From positions 24,083 to 88,082 of the forward strand of contig RFHU01000012.1 of NCBI GenBank assembly GCA_003695705.1: a stretch of 64,000 nt of DNA, read 5' to 3'. The notes below the pieces were generated by a model. The model ran no database searches. It was not told the origin of the DNA and worked only from the letters and a program-made list of their open reading frames with translations. Position numbers and translations under genes: made by a program. The DNA is from Planctomycetota bacterium (GTDB taxonomy: Bacteria; Planctomycetota; J058). Positions 18,656-27,460 of the stretch are shown here, one piece after another; within the stretch, counting starts at the first letter, position 1; the number at the start of each line of letters is the position of its first letter.

Positions 18656-21600
18656 TCACTCGGGCGGTGCGCTCGCGGCCTCCTGCGCGCGCCGACGCCA
18701 TGCGTCCGCGGACTTCGGGTCCGCGGCGACGCCTTCGCCCCGCCGGTAGCAGCGCTGCAGCAAGCGCATGGCCCCAACATGGCCCGCACGGGCTGCGCGG
18801 AGGAGGTGCTGCACGGCCCGCTTCGGATCGCGCCTCCCGTTCCTCCCCTCGAGCGCCCACAGCCCGAGGACGTAGTCCGCCAGGCCGACCCCACGCTCCG
18901 CCGCGTATTCGAGCCAGCGCCGCGCCGCGGCCGGGTCGCGGGCAACGCCGTCGCCGCGCTCGCAGAGCCGGGCGAGGTGCACCGCCGCGCTCGTGGCCCC
19001 AGCGGAGATGGCGCGCCGGTACCAGGCTGCGGCCTGCGCCGGGTCGCGGGCAAGGCCCCGACCCTCCTCGCAGCGCCTCCCCAGGGCGGCCATCGCCTTG
19101 GCGTGCCCGCTCTCGGCTGCGCGACGCAGCAGGCGCAAGGCCTCGTCGGGATCGGAGGGGACTCCGTCTCCGTTCGCGAGGAGGATCGAGAGCTGGTACA
19201 TGCCCTCCGGCGAACCTTGGTCCGCGGCGCGGCGGTAGAGCTTCGCAGCTCGGACGGGATCGCGCGATACGCCCAGCCCGTGGCGATGGAGATGCGCCAG
19301 CCGGAGCAGCGCCCTCCTGCTGCTCCGCTTCGCGGCGCGCAGGTACCAGCGCGCCGCTTCCGCCGGGTCGACGGGAACCCCTTGGCCGGTCTCGTAGAAC
19401 TGCCCCATCCGATAGGCCGCGATCGGAAGGTCCGCCTGGGCGGCCAACCGGCACCAGCGCAGTGCTTCGCGCTGGTTCGCAGGAAAACCGCTCTCGCCCC
19501 CGTAGAGGCGCGCCAGGTCGTAGGCAGCTTCCGGGAGTCCCGCCTCCGCGGCCTCGCGAAAGCACCGCTCCGCGGCCTTCAGGTCCCCAGGAACGCCGAG
19601 GCCCTTCTCGTACAGGCGCCCGAGCCGGGCCAGCCCCTTGGGGTTCCCGCCGTCGGCGGCGCGACGGTAGAGGTCGGCGGCGGTCCAGGGTTCCTTCGGA
19701 ACCCCGCGGCCCTGCTCGTAGAGGCGACCGAGCGCGGCCATGCCTTCCGTGGAGCCAAGCTCGACCGCTCGGCGCAGCCAACGCACGGTCTGGGCGTCGT
19801 CCCGCGGAAGGCGGTTCCCTCGCTGATGCTCCGCCGCAAGGAAGAGGACGCGCTCGGGGGAAGCGGCGGCCGCCGCGCGCGCGAACCACCGCTCCGCCTC
19901 CGCCTCGTTGCGCACCACCCCCTCCCCGCGCGCGTAGGCCCAGGCGAGGTAGGCGGAGGCCAGGACTTCCCCTCCCTCGGCGGCGCGTCGCCACCAAGGC
20001 AAGGCCGCCTCGGGGTCCGCCGGGACGCCGTCGCCCTTCATGTAGCGCAGGGCGAGGAGCAAGGACGCCTCCGACTCGCCCCCCGTCGCGGCTCGGCGCA
20101 AGAGCCGCAGGCCCTCCCCAAGGCCCACCGCCGCCTGTTCGTCGTCGCCGGCGAGGCGCCCGAGGTAGAGCGCCGCTTTGGGCTCCCCCTCCGCAGCGGC
20201 CCGCCGCAAGAGACGCAACCCTGCCTCGGGATCGCGATCTCCGGCGAGGCCCTCCCAGAGGATCCGACCGAGGCGAAAGCTCCGTTTGCGAGAAGAGAGT
20301 CCCTCTCCCCGACGGAACCCCTCGGCGGCGCGCTCGTACCAGCGCCGGGCCGCGTCCGCGTCCCGCTCGACGCCCGTACCCGCCGCGCTGCGCACCGCCA
20401 GAACGTAGGCCGCATCGGGCTGGCCGGCTTCGGCAGCCCGGCGGTACCAGGCAAGGGCCTCCTCGTCGCCGCCTCCCCGGCGCTCTTCGAGGATCGCCGC
20501 CAGGCGCACGGCGGCCGCCGCGTGACCGGCCTCCGCGGCTCGACAAAACCAAGCCTCGGCAACGCGCGGGTCCCGCGCCACGACGTCGCCTCCTTGGTAG
20601 CGAAGTCCGAGGGCGTAGGCGGCGGGCGCGTCGCCCGCGTCGGCGGCCACCCGAAGCAACTCCAAACCCCGGGCGGTCTCGCCTGCCGCGAGCGCTCCCT
20701 GGGCCTCTTCGCGGACGGCCGCGGGCGAACGGGGAAGTGGGGAACGCGGATGGGAGGCGACGCGAAGGGCTCGGACCAGTCCAAGCGTCGCCGCAAAGGC
20801 CGCCGCGCCGACGACGACCCGACGCCACCGCACGGCGCGACCGGGCGCGCTCGGACCCGCCTCGGCCAGGGCTCGCGCCAGGGCGGCCATGTCGGGGTAA
20901 CGCGCCGCGGGCTCCTTCTCGAGGCAGCGGAGGACCACGGCCTCGAGGGCCGCGGGCACCTTCGGCGCGAGGCGCGAGGGTGGGACGGGTTGCTGGCGCT
21001 GGGTCGCGAGCAGCACCTCCAGAACCGTGGCTCCGCCCACCGGGGGCCGCCCCGTCAGGGCAGCGTAGAGGGTGGCGCCCAGACCGTAGACGTCGCTGGT
21101 GGGCCGGTGCTGGGCGGGCGACCCCGAGACTTGCTCTGGGCTCAAGAACGCGGGCGTACCGACGAGGCAACCGGTCTGGGTCAAACGCTCGGCAGCGCCG
21201 GGGCCAAGGTCCTTCGCCAGGCCGAAGTCCAAGACCACGGGCGAACCGTCGCTGCGAAGGAAGACGTTGGCGGGCTTGAGGTCCCGATGCACCACCCCGA
21301 CCGCGTGGGCGGCGGAGAGGGCCTCGGCGATCGAGCGGCCCAACGCCCGCACGGCCTCGGGGGACAGGGGACCGGACCGAGCGAGGCGGTCCTCCAGGGT
21401 CTCGCCGACGAGGCGCTCCATGGCAATCCAGGGCACGCCCCGCTCCACCCCAGCGGAGAGAATCCGAACGACGCCCGGATGCCGGAGTCGGGCGAGGACC
21501 TCCGCCTCGCGCTCGAAGCGGGCCTGTTGGGCTGGCGTCGCCTCGCCTCCGGCGAGCAGGACCTTGACGGCGACCTCGCCCCGCTCGGGATGCCGCGCGG

Positions 21601-21679
21601 CGTAGACCTGTCCCATGCCGCCACGGCCGAGGACCTCGGTGACTTCGTAGGGACCGATGCGATGCGGAGTCGCTGCCAC
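18656..21679 (-). CDS. Ser/Thr protein kinase with about 18 Sel1 repeats
   Basis: GRGGMGQVYAA..HRDLKPAN..DFGLAK..LSPEQ; TM; long array of 36-aa units such as STEGMAALGRLYEQGRGVPKEPWTAADLYRRAADGG. Confidence 0.93.
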   Translation of the reverse strand: MAATPHRIGPYEVTEVLGRGGMGQVYAARHPERGEVAVKVLLAGGEATPAQQARFEREAEVLARLRHPGVVRILSAGVERGVPWIAMERLVGETLEDRLARSGPLSPEAVRALGRSIAEALSAAHAVGVVHRDLKPANVFLRSDGSPVVLDFGLAKDLGPGAAERLTQTGCLVGTPAFLSPEQVSGSPAQHRPTSDVYGLGATLYAALTGRPPVGGATVLEVLLATQRQQPVPPSRLAPKVPAALEAVVLRCLEKEPAARYPDMAALARALAEAGPSAPGRAVRWRRVVVGAAAFAATLGLVRALRVASHPRSPLPRSPAAVREEAQGALAAGETARGLELLRVAADAGDAPAAYALGLRYQGGDVVARDPRVAEAWFCRAAEAGHAAAAVRLAAILEERRGGGDEEALAWYRRAAEAGQPDAAYVLAVRSAAGTGVERDADAARRWYERAAEGFRRGEGLSSRKRSFRLGRILWEGLAGDRDPEAGLRLLRRAAAEGEPKAALYLGRLAGDDEQAAVGLGEGLRLLRRAATGGESEASLLLALRYMKGDGVPADPEAALPWWRRAAEGGEVLASAYLAWAYARGEGVVRNEAEAERWFARAAAAASPERVLFLAAEHQRGNRLPRDDAQTVRWLRRAVELGSTEGMAALGRLYEQGRGVPKEPWTAADLYRRAADGGNPKGLARLGRLYEKGLGVPGDLKAAERCFREAAEAGLPEAAYDLARLYGGESGFPANQREALRWCRLAAQADLPIAAYRMGQFYETGQGVPVDPAEAARWYLRAAKRSSRRALLRLAHLHRHGLGVSRDPVRAAKLYRRAADQGSPEGMYQLSILLANGDGVPSDPDEALRLLRRAAESGHAKAMAALGRRCEEGRGLARDPAQAAAWYRRAISAGATSAAVHLARLCERGDGVARDPAAARRWLEYAAERGVGLADYVLGLWALEGRNGRRDPKRAVQHLLRAARAGHVGAMRLLQRCYRRGEGVAADPKSADAWRRRAQEAASAPPE

Positions 21680-21691
21680 GACGACCTCTCC

Positions 21692-21697
21692 AGCCTA
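21692..21697 (-). promoter_or_regulatory. TAGGCT -10-like box before Sel1-kinase gene
   Basis: 12 nt upstream of GTG (21679). Confidence 0.5.
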
Positions 21698-21829
21698 CCA
21701 CCGAGGCCGGCCGGGGTCGCGGCGCGCTGCTCGCGGAGACGCCGCCCGCGGCGATCGTCTCCGCGCGCCCGCGGGGACCGAGCCCGACCTTCGCCCCGTC
21801 GCCCCGTCGCCCCGGTATGTTCGGTGCTC

Positions 21830-23398
21830 GTGAACTCCGAGCCGCCCGAGCCGTCCGAGCCCCACCGCCCCCGCGTCCGCAAGACGCGCTGCTGCGGCTG
21901 CTTGCTGCTCTTTGCCCTCGTCGCAGCGGCCCTCTGGGTCCTGTGGGCGCTGCGCGACCGCAGCCCCGGCTACCGCGTGCAGCTCGACCTCGGAGGCCCT
22001 GCGGCGCCGGGGGAGGTCCGTGGGCTGCGCGTGGGCTTCGCCCGCGAGGCCATCACCCCCGAGGTCCCTGGCCCCGGCGGACGCCCCGTGTGGCTGGCCG
22101 GCTTCCGCGTGGGCCGAGCCGCCACCGCGGTGCACGACGACCTGTGGGCGGTCGCCTGCGTCATCGATGACGGTCGCGCCCGCGTGGGCATCGTCGCCCT
22201 CGACGCCATCGGCTTCTTCCACGACGACGTCGTCGCCGTGCGCCGCCGCGTGGCCCCGGAACTCCGGCTCGACTACGTGGTCGTGGCCTCCACCCACAAC
22301 CACTCCACCCCCGACCTCCTCGGGCTGTGGGGGGCCTTCCCCGGGCGCAGCGGCGTCGACCCCGCCTACCGGGAGCGGGTCATAGGCACCTGCGTCGAGG
22401 TACTCGCGCGCGCCACGACCGCGCTCGAGCCCGCCGAGTTGAGCCTGCGCCGCATTCCCCTCAGCCCCGCAGGGCTCGTCGAGGACACCCGCGCACCCGA
22501 AGTCTTCGACGCCGACGTGCGCATGCTCCACTTCACCCGCCCCGGCAGCGACGAGACCGTGGGCAGCATCGTGACCTGGGGCGACCATCCCGAGACCGCG
22601 TGGTCGCGAAACACCGAGATCACCGCCGACTTCCCCGGCTACCTGCGCGACGCCCTCGAGCACGGCCTCCCGCCGCGCGAACCTGGGCTCGGCGGCACCC
22701 ACCTGTTCGTGAACGGCGCCGTGGGCGGACTCATGACCACCTCGCCGCGCGTCGCGGTGCGCGATCCCCTTGGCGGCGGAGTGCTGCAGGAACCGTCCCA
22801 CGAAAAGGCGCGCGCCCTGGGCTTCTCCCTGGCCCGCGCGGTGCTCGCCCACGTCCACGGGCCCTGGACGGTTCCGCGCGACGACCGCCCCGCCCTCTCG
22901 ATCCGAGCCCGCACCGTCGCGCTGCGCGTGGACAACTGGCGCTTCCTGCTCGCGCCCGCCCTAGGGACCATCGACCGCGGGCACGTCCGCTGGCGGCACC
23001 TGCGCAGCGAGGTCGCGTTGCTCCGCCTGGGGGAAGCGAGCATCCTCTGCGTGCCGGGGGAGGTCTACCCCGAGATCGTCAACGGAGGCGTCGAGCGGGC
23101 CCCTGGCGCAGACTTCGCTCTGGACCCCGTGGAGATCCCCCCGTGGCGCGATGCCATGCCCGGCAAACTGAAGCTGGTCTTCGGACTCGCCAACGACGAG
23201 GTTGGCTACATCATTCCCAAGAGCGAGTGGGACGCAGAGCCTCCCTTCCTCTACGGCGCCTCGACCTCTCCCTACGGCGAGGTGAACTCCCTCGGCCCGG
23301 ACACGGCGCCCACGCTGCATCGGGCCGTATTGGACCTGCTCGGGCGAAGGCCCCCCGCCGGCGCCGAAGGGGTTTCGCCGCGCCCAAACGGGCACTAG
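21830..23398 (+). CDS. Membrane-anchored neutral/alkaline ceramidase N-domain-like protein
   Basis: LRVGFAREAITPEV..WLAGFRVGRAATAVHDDLWAVA..VVVASTHNHSTPD..THLFVNGAVGGLMT; one TM near the N-terminus; GTG 21830 (or 21824). Confidence 0.8.
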   Translation: MNSEPPEPSEPHRPRVRKTRCCGCLLLFALVAAALWVLWALRDRSPGYRVQLDLGGPAAPGEVRGLRVGFAREAITPEVPGPGGRPVWLAGFRVGRAATAVHDDLWAVACVIDDGRARVGIVALDAIGFFHDDVVAVRRRVAPELRLDYVVVASTHNHSTPDLLGLWGAFPGRSGVDPAYRERVIGTCVEVLARATTALEPAELSLRRIPLSPAGLVEDTRAPEVFDADVRMLHFTRPGSDETVGSIVTWGDHPETAWSRNTEITADFPGYLRDALEHGLPPREPGLGGTHLFVNGAVGGLMTTSPRVAVRDPLGGGVLQEPSHEKARALGFSLARAVLAHVHGPWTVPRDDRPALSIRARTVALRVDNWRFLLAPALGTIDRGHVRWRHLRSEVALLRLGEASILCVPGEVYPEIVNGGVERAPGADFALDPVEIPPWRDAMPGKLKLVFGLANDEVGYIIPKSEWDAEPPFLYGASTSPYGEVNSLGPDTAPTLHRAVLDLLGRRPPAGAEGVSPRPNGH

Positions 23399-23422
23399 GC
23401 TGGAGGCTCCTCAGGAGACGGC

Positions 23423-24562
23423 ATGGCCTGGTTGCAATTCCTCAGCGGAGAGCGAGCCGACGACTTCGTCGAGCTCAACCCCACGGCCACCCTCATCATC
23501 GGGAGCGCCCCCGACGCGCACATCCAGCTCCGCGACCCCGAGATCGCCCCGCAGCACTGCCAGGTGTATCCCGCCCAGGGCGCCTACTGGCTGCGGGACC
23601 TAGGCCAGGGAATGACGGTCCACGGCCTGCACCGCTTGGTCCAAGAAACCGAGGGCCTACGCGACCACGACGTGTTCATCCTCGGGCGGACCTTCGTGCG
23701 CTTCTGCGCGCAGCCTCCGCGCGGCGCGAGCGGGGGAAGCGGCGCGGGAGCCGATCCTGCCGCCCTCGAAGCCGCGCAGCGCGAGCTGGCGGCACTGCGA
23801 GCCGAGGTGGATCGCCTGCGCGCCTGGGGAAGCAAGGGCGAGGAGCTGACCGAGTCGCTGAGCGAGAAACTCCGCGAGGCGAAGGAACGCCTGGAGAAGG
23901 CGCGCCGCCAACTCAACGAGCGCGACGAAGAAATCGAGCGGCTGCGCGCCGAGCGCGGCGCCGCAGACAAAGAGAGCGCGCGCCTCGAAGAACGCCTGTC
24001 CGAAGCGGTGGGCGAACTTCGGGAGCTGCGAGGGAAGAGCGCGGAGCTCGAGGCGGCCCTCGAAGAAAAGGAGCGCGCGCTCGAGGCCAGCCGCAAGGAG
24101 CGGGAGACCGCACGGGTCGACGCGAAGCGCCTGGCCGTGGAGCTCGACTTGCTGGAGCGGCGCTCCGCGGAGGCCGTGGAGGAAACGCGCGTCGGGGCGG
24201 AGGAGCGGCTGGCCGAAGAACGGCGCCGGGCCGAACTCCTGGCCGAGCGGTTGGCCGCCGCCGAGGAGGCCCTGACGCGCTTGGGGGTCGCGCCGACCGC
24301 CCCGGTCGCCTCGACGCCCCTTGCGTCCAAAGGGTGGCGGGCGCTCTTGGAGGAGTTCCCCCTCGACCCTCCCCTGCGCGCGGCGCTCGAAGAGGCGATC
24401 TCGGCGGCGGTCGAAGCGGAAGCGCTCCGGCGGTACGCCGGACCGGACCTGCGCTGGGACGACCCGGCAAGCGCCGAGCAAGTGCAGCGCGCGCGGGCGC
24501 TCCGCCAACGCGGCGAGCGCGTCGCCCTGGCGCTGGCCCTCGAGCAGGAGCCGGACGCATGA
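23423..24562 (+). CDS. FHA-domain protein with long coiled coil
   Basis: TLIIGSAPDAHIQLRDPEIAPQHCQVYPAQGAYWLRDLGQGMTVHG (FHA) then Glu/Arg/Ala-rich heptads. Confidence 0.85.
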   Translation: MAWLQFLSGERADDFVELNPTATLIIGSAPDAHIQLRDPEIAPQHCQVYPAQGAYWLRDLGQGMTVHGLHRLVQETEGLRDHDVFILGRTFVRFCAQPPRGASGGSGAGADPAALEAAQRELAALRAEVDRLRAWGSKGEELTESLSEKLREAKERLEKARRQLNERDEEIERLRAERGAADKESARLEERLSEAVGELRELRGKSAELEAALEEKERALEASRKERETARVDAKRLAVELDLLERRSAEAVEETRVGAEERLAEERRRAELLAERLAAAEEALTRLGVAPTAPVASTPLASKGWRALLEEFPLDPPLRAALEEAISAAVEAEALRRYAGPDLRWDDPASAEQVQRARALRQRGERVALALALEQEPDA

Positions 24563-24752
24563 GGTGCGGCGCCGCGTCGGTCCCGGGGAAGGGCGCCGAG
24601 GACTTGCGGAACGACGCTGGGCGCTGGGCCGAGGGAATCTCCTTGCGTCCCCGCACGGGCTCCGACGCGACCGCGGGGGAAAGCGCCCCACGCCACGGCG
24701 AGACTTCTCGGACGGACTGCTATGGTGGCGCCGCACTCCGTGGAGGCTGGGG

Positions 24753-26420
24753 ATGGGCCTGAAGAAGCAACCAACCGGCGAACCGTCGCGCGCGGGCGAC
24801 GAAGACACCGCCAGCGACCGCTCGGCTCAGGACGCCGGCGCCGAGGCTCCTTCGCCGAGCGCCGACAACGAAGGTCCGGACGGTGGCAGCAGCCCGCGCG
24901 CGGTGGACGCCCTCCCGGTTGCCGTCGCGGCGACCGCGCAGGACGGCGCAGACGACCCCGCACGGGACGACGCAGGCGACCCCGCACGGGACGGCGCAGG
25001 CGACCCCGTGGCCGCGGCCGCGGCGAAGGCCGAATCCGCCGCCGCGCGCTGGCGAGAGCGCAGCGAGGAGACGGTCGCACGGATCCGGGCGGCGCAGGAA
25101 GCCAAGCGCGCGGAGGACGAGGCCTCCCGGCGCGGCGACGAGGCCTTCCGGGCGGCGCTCGATGCGGCCCGGCGAACGCTCGCGCAGGCGCTGCAGGAGG
25201 AGAACGCGGCGCGGCTCCGCTTGGCCTTGGCGCGAAACGCCGCCGTCGCCGCGCGGGCACGCGCCGAGCAGGCGCGGGTCGACGCTCGCGAGGCCGAGCA
25301 AGCGGCCGAACAGCTGCGGCAGGTGGCCGAAAAGGCCCGGGCCCGCGCCGACGCGAAGGCGGGCGACGAGGGCAACGCCACCACGAGCGTCAAGGACGCG
25401 GAACTGCGCGTGGAGGAGCTCACGGGCGCCCTCGCCGACGCGGAGGCCAACGTGCGCGCCGCCGAGGAGGCCGAGAAGGCGGCCCTCGAGGCGGCGCGCG
25501 CAGCCTCCCAGGACGCTGCGCAGCGTTCCAAGGCGCTCAGCGAAGCCCGCGCGCGCGTCTCCCAGAACGCGTCCGCCTTGCAGGCGGCCGAGGAAGAGGT
25601 CTTTGCCGCCGAGCAGGAGGTCGCCCGTTGCGAGCAAGCGGTGGCGGCGGCCGAGGCCGAGCTCGAGTCGAAGGCCCAGGCGACCCGGGAGGCCTCCGCG
25701 GCCGCCGAGGCAGCCAGCGAAGAAGCCCTGGAGCGTTCCCAGGCCGTCTCGCGCGCCAAGACCCTCGAGGAGCGCAAGGCGGCCGCGGAGCTGGCCGCGA
25801 AGAGTTCGGCCGCGGTGTTCGAGAAGGCCCAGGCGGAACAGGCTGCGCGCGAGGAGGAGGAGCGGGCCAAGGACGCGCTGGAGCGCGCGCGCGAGGCCAT
25901 GGCCGGTCCCCAGCGGCAACTCGTCCTGGCCAAGGAGAAGCGGACCGCGGTCCTCAAGGAGAAGGGGGAGGCGGAGAAGCGTGCCTCCGACCTCGAGGCC
26001 GAGCGAGAGGCGCTCCTCGGCGAGGCCGAGGCCAAGAACGCCGAGGCGGCGGAAGCGACCGAGCGCCGGCACCGGGCCGAGGTCGAGGCAGGGGATCTGC
26101 GCCGTTCGCTGGCGGAAGCCCGGAGCGCGCTCAACGCCGCCCGCGAGCGAGAGGCGTCGGGCCAGGCGGCGGCGAGCGACGCCGCCGAAGCCGCGCGCGC
26201 GGCCGAACGCGACGCGGAGCGGGCGGCCGAGATGGCAAAGGTCGCGGGCGAGGTCGCCGACGCGGCGGAGGCCGCGGCGGACGAGGCAGAGGCCGCGCTG
26301 CAAGAAGCCGAGGAAGAGGCGGAACGCTGCGCAGAGGAGACCCGAACCCGCGAGGCGCTCTGCCAAGAGCGCCTCGACGCGGAGGCCCGCTGGCGCCTGC
26401 GGCCTCGACCCACCCCCTGA
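24753..26420 (+). CDS. Long Ala/Glu-rich coiled-coil protein
   Basis: ATG 24753 (MGLKKQPTGEPSRAG..); low-complexity N-terminus then more than 400 aa of coiled coil. Confidence 0.75.
   Translation: MGLKKQPTGEPSRAGDEDTASDRSAQDAGAEAPSPSADNEGPDGGSSPRAVDALPVAVAATAQDGADDPARDDAGDPARDGAGDPVAAAAAKAESAAARWRERSEETVARIRAAQEAKRAEDEASRRGDEAFRAALDAARRTLAQALQEENAARLRLALARNAAVAARARAEQARVDAREAEQAAEQLRQVAEKARARADAKAGDEGNATTSVKDAELRVEELTGALADAEANVRAAEEAEKAALEAARAASQDAAQRSKALSEARARVSQNASALQAAEEEVFAAEQEVARCEQAVAAAEAELESKAQATREASAAAEAASEEALERSQAVSRAKTLEERKAAAELAAKSSAAVFEKAQAEQAAREEEERAKDALERAREAMAGPQRQLVLAKEKRTAVLKEKGEAEKRASDLEAEREALLGEAEAKNAEAAEATERRHRAEVEAGDLRRSLAEARSALNAAREREASGQAAASDAAEAARAAERDAERAAEMAKVAGEVADAAEAAADEAEAALQEAEEEAERCAEETRTREALCQERLDAEARWRLRPRPTP
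24942..25013 (+). repeat. 24-nt tandem repeat, three copies (in frame)
   Basis: gacggcgcagacgaccccgcacgg / gacgacgcaggcgaccccgcacgg / gacggcgcaggcgaccccgtgg.. encoding DGADDPAR-DDAGDPAR-DGAGDPVA. Confidence 0.85.
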
Positions 26421-26850
26421 AGGAAGCGGAGCCACGCTGCTCCTCGCTTCGGGAGCCCTCGCGCGCCGTCGAGCCGAACTCCCCACCGTTGGCTCGGAGG
26501 CTCCGTAGGGTCGGCGAGGAGTGGGCGAACGAAGCAGCTTGGGGAGCCCTCCGGGAAGCGCCGGGCGCGCGGACGGTCCACCGTACGTGGCCGCGCGCGG
26601 GCCGAGGCGACCCCCGATCACCGCTGCCGCAGGGCTCTCGTGCTCGGGGACCGTGCCCGGTATCGGCGGCGCGGAGGGAGCCCGCGAGGCCGGGATGGAA
26701 CGCCCGCTCGCGCCCCGCCGGACGAACGTGGAGAGGTCCCGGCGGTGGGCTGAGGCGCGGCGCGGGAGGTCCAGAGGCCTTCGGGTTGGGAGCGACGACG
26801 GGCGCCGTCAGGAATCCCTTCGGCGGGCTGCTGCCTTCCGGTGGACGCGG

Positions 26851-26964
26851 TCAGTCGCCCTGGCCGTGGGCTTCGTACCAGTCGTCGGCGAAGCGCGCGG
26901 CAATCTCGCTGGGGGTGGGCTCGGGGCGATCGAGGCGGCGAATGCTGTGAGCGGAGTCTTGCAT
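26851..26964 (-). CDS. Candidate 37-aa microprotein
   Basis: ATG..TGA: MQDSAHSIRRLDRPEPTPSEIAARFADDWYEAHGQGD; upstream GGAAGGAGAAGGTCC-ATG gives a strong SD. Not in the supplied ORF track. Confidence 0.6.
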   Translation of the reverse strand: MQDSAHSIRRLDRPEPTPSEIAARFADDWYEAHGQGD

Positions 26965-27247
26965 GGACCTTCTCCTTCCGACGAGCGCGCGTCTAGCAAG
27001 CGTCTTGCCGTGCGAAAGGGACCTCTAATTCCCGAAGGCGCAGGGACCTTGGAAAGCGTCAACCAACGCTGAGATGGTGAATTTTCGTCTCGGGACAAAG
27101 AGTTGGAGGACGGCGAGCCCAAGGCCGCGAGGGGAGGAACCGGCACGCGCCTCCTCGGGGCTCGCTGCGCGGCCCATGGAGTCCTGCGGTGGGCAGCGCC
27201 GGTCGGCGTCGCGCGAGGCGGAGCCTCGCCGCCTCCGCCGCCCGCGG

Positions 27248-27460
27248 TCAGGCGAAGAAGCCGCCCTTCTTGCGCCCCTGCTTGAGCGGAGGCCTCCACG
27301 CGTGCTCGGGGTCGGGCAAGAAGCAGGAGCTCACTTGCTCGTCGAGTTGGAGCACGACCAGCCAGCCGCCCGGGACCCGCTGCCGGTACTGCCGGATGGA
27401 CGCGCCCGAGCCGTCGACGAGTTCCCACTCCGCGGTCTGGGCCGGCGTGTCGTCGCTCAC
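27248..27460 (-). CDS. Small hypothetical protein coupled to pseudokinase-FHA gene
   Basis: 70 aa, GTG start overlapping upstream TGA (GTGA 27460-27457): SDDTPAQTAEWELVDGSGASIRQYRQRVPGGWLVVLQLDEQVSSCFLPDP.. Confidence 0.65.
   Translation of the reverse strand: MSDDTPAQTAEWELVDGSGASIRQYRQRVPGGWLVVLQLDEQVSSCFLPDPEHAWRPPLKQGRKKGGFFA

Noticed and set aside
18700-20640. Regular approximately 108-nt periodicity resembling a repeat array/CRISPR
   Set aside because: It is the DNA shadow of in-frame Sel1 protein repeats; units are diverged and lack identical repeats with unique spacers.
18226-21279. 1017-aa plus-strand ORF over the Sel1-kinase
   Set aside because: Arg/Pro/Gly-rich antisense shadow; the minus strand has Sel1 and kinase motifs. 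The real part of ORF 18779..23398 begins only at about 21830.
26815-26850. SRP (4.5S) RNA-like core on the minus strand, CCGGAAGGCAGCAGCC
   Set aside because: The GGAA loop and 3' AGCAGCC side match, but the 5' symmetric-loop strand (CAGG before the loop) is absent, so the helix 8 core is incomplete. A covariance-model (cmsearch) run would settle it.
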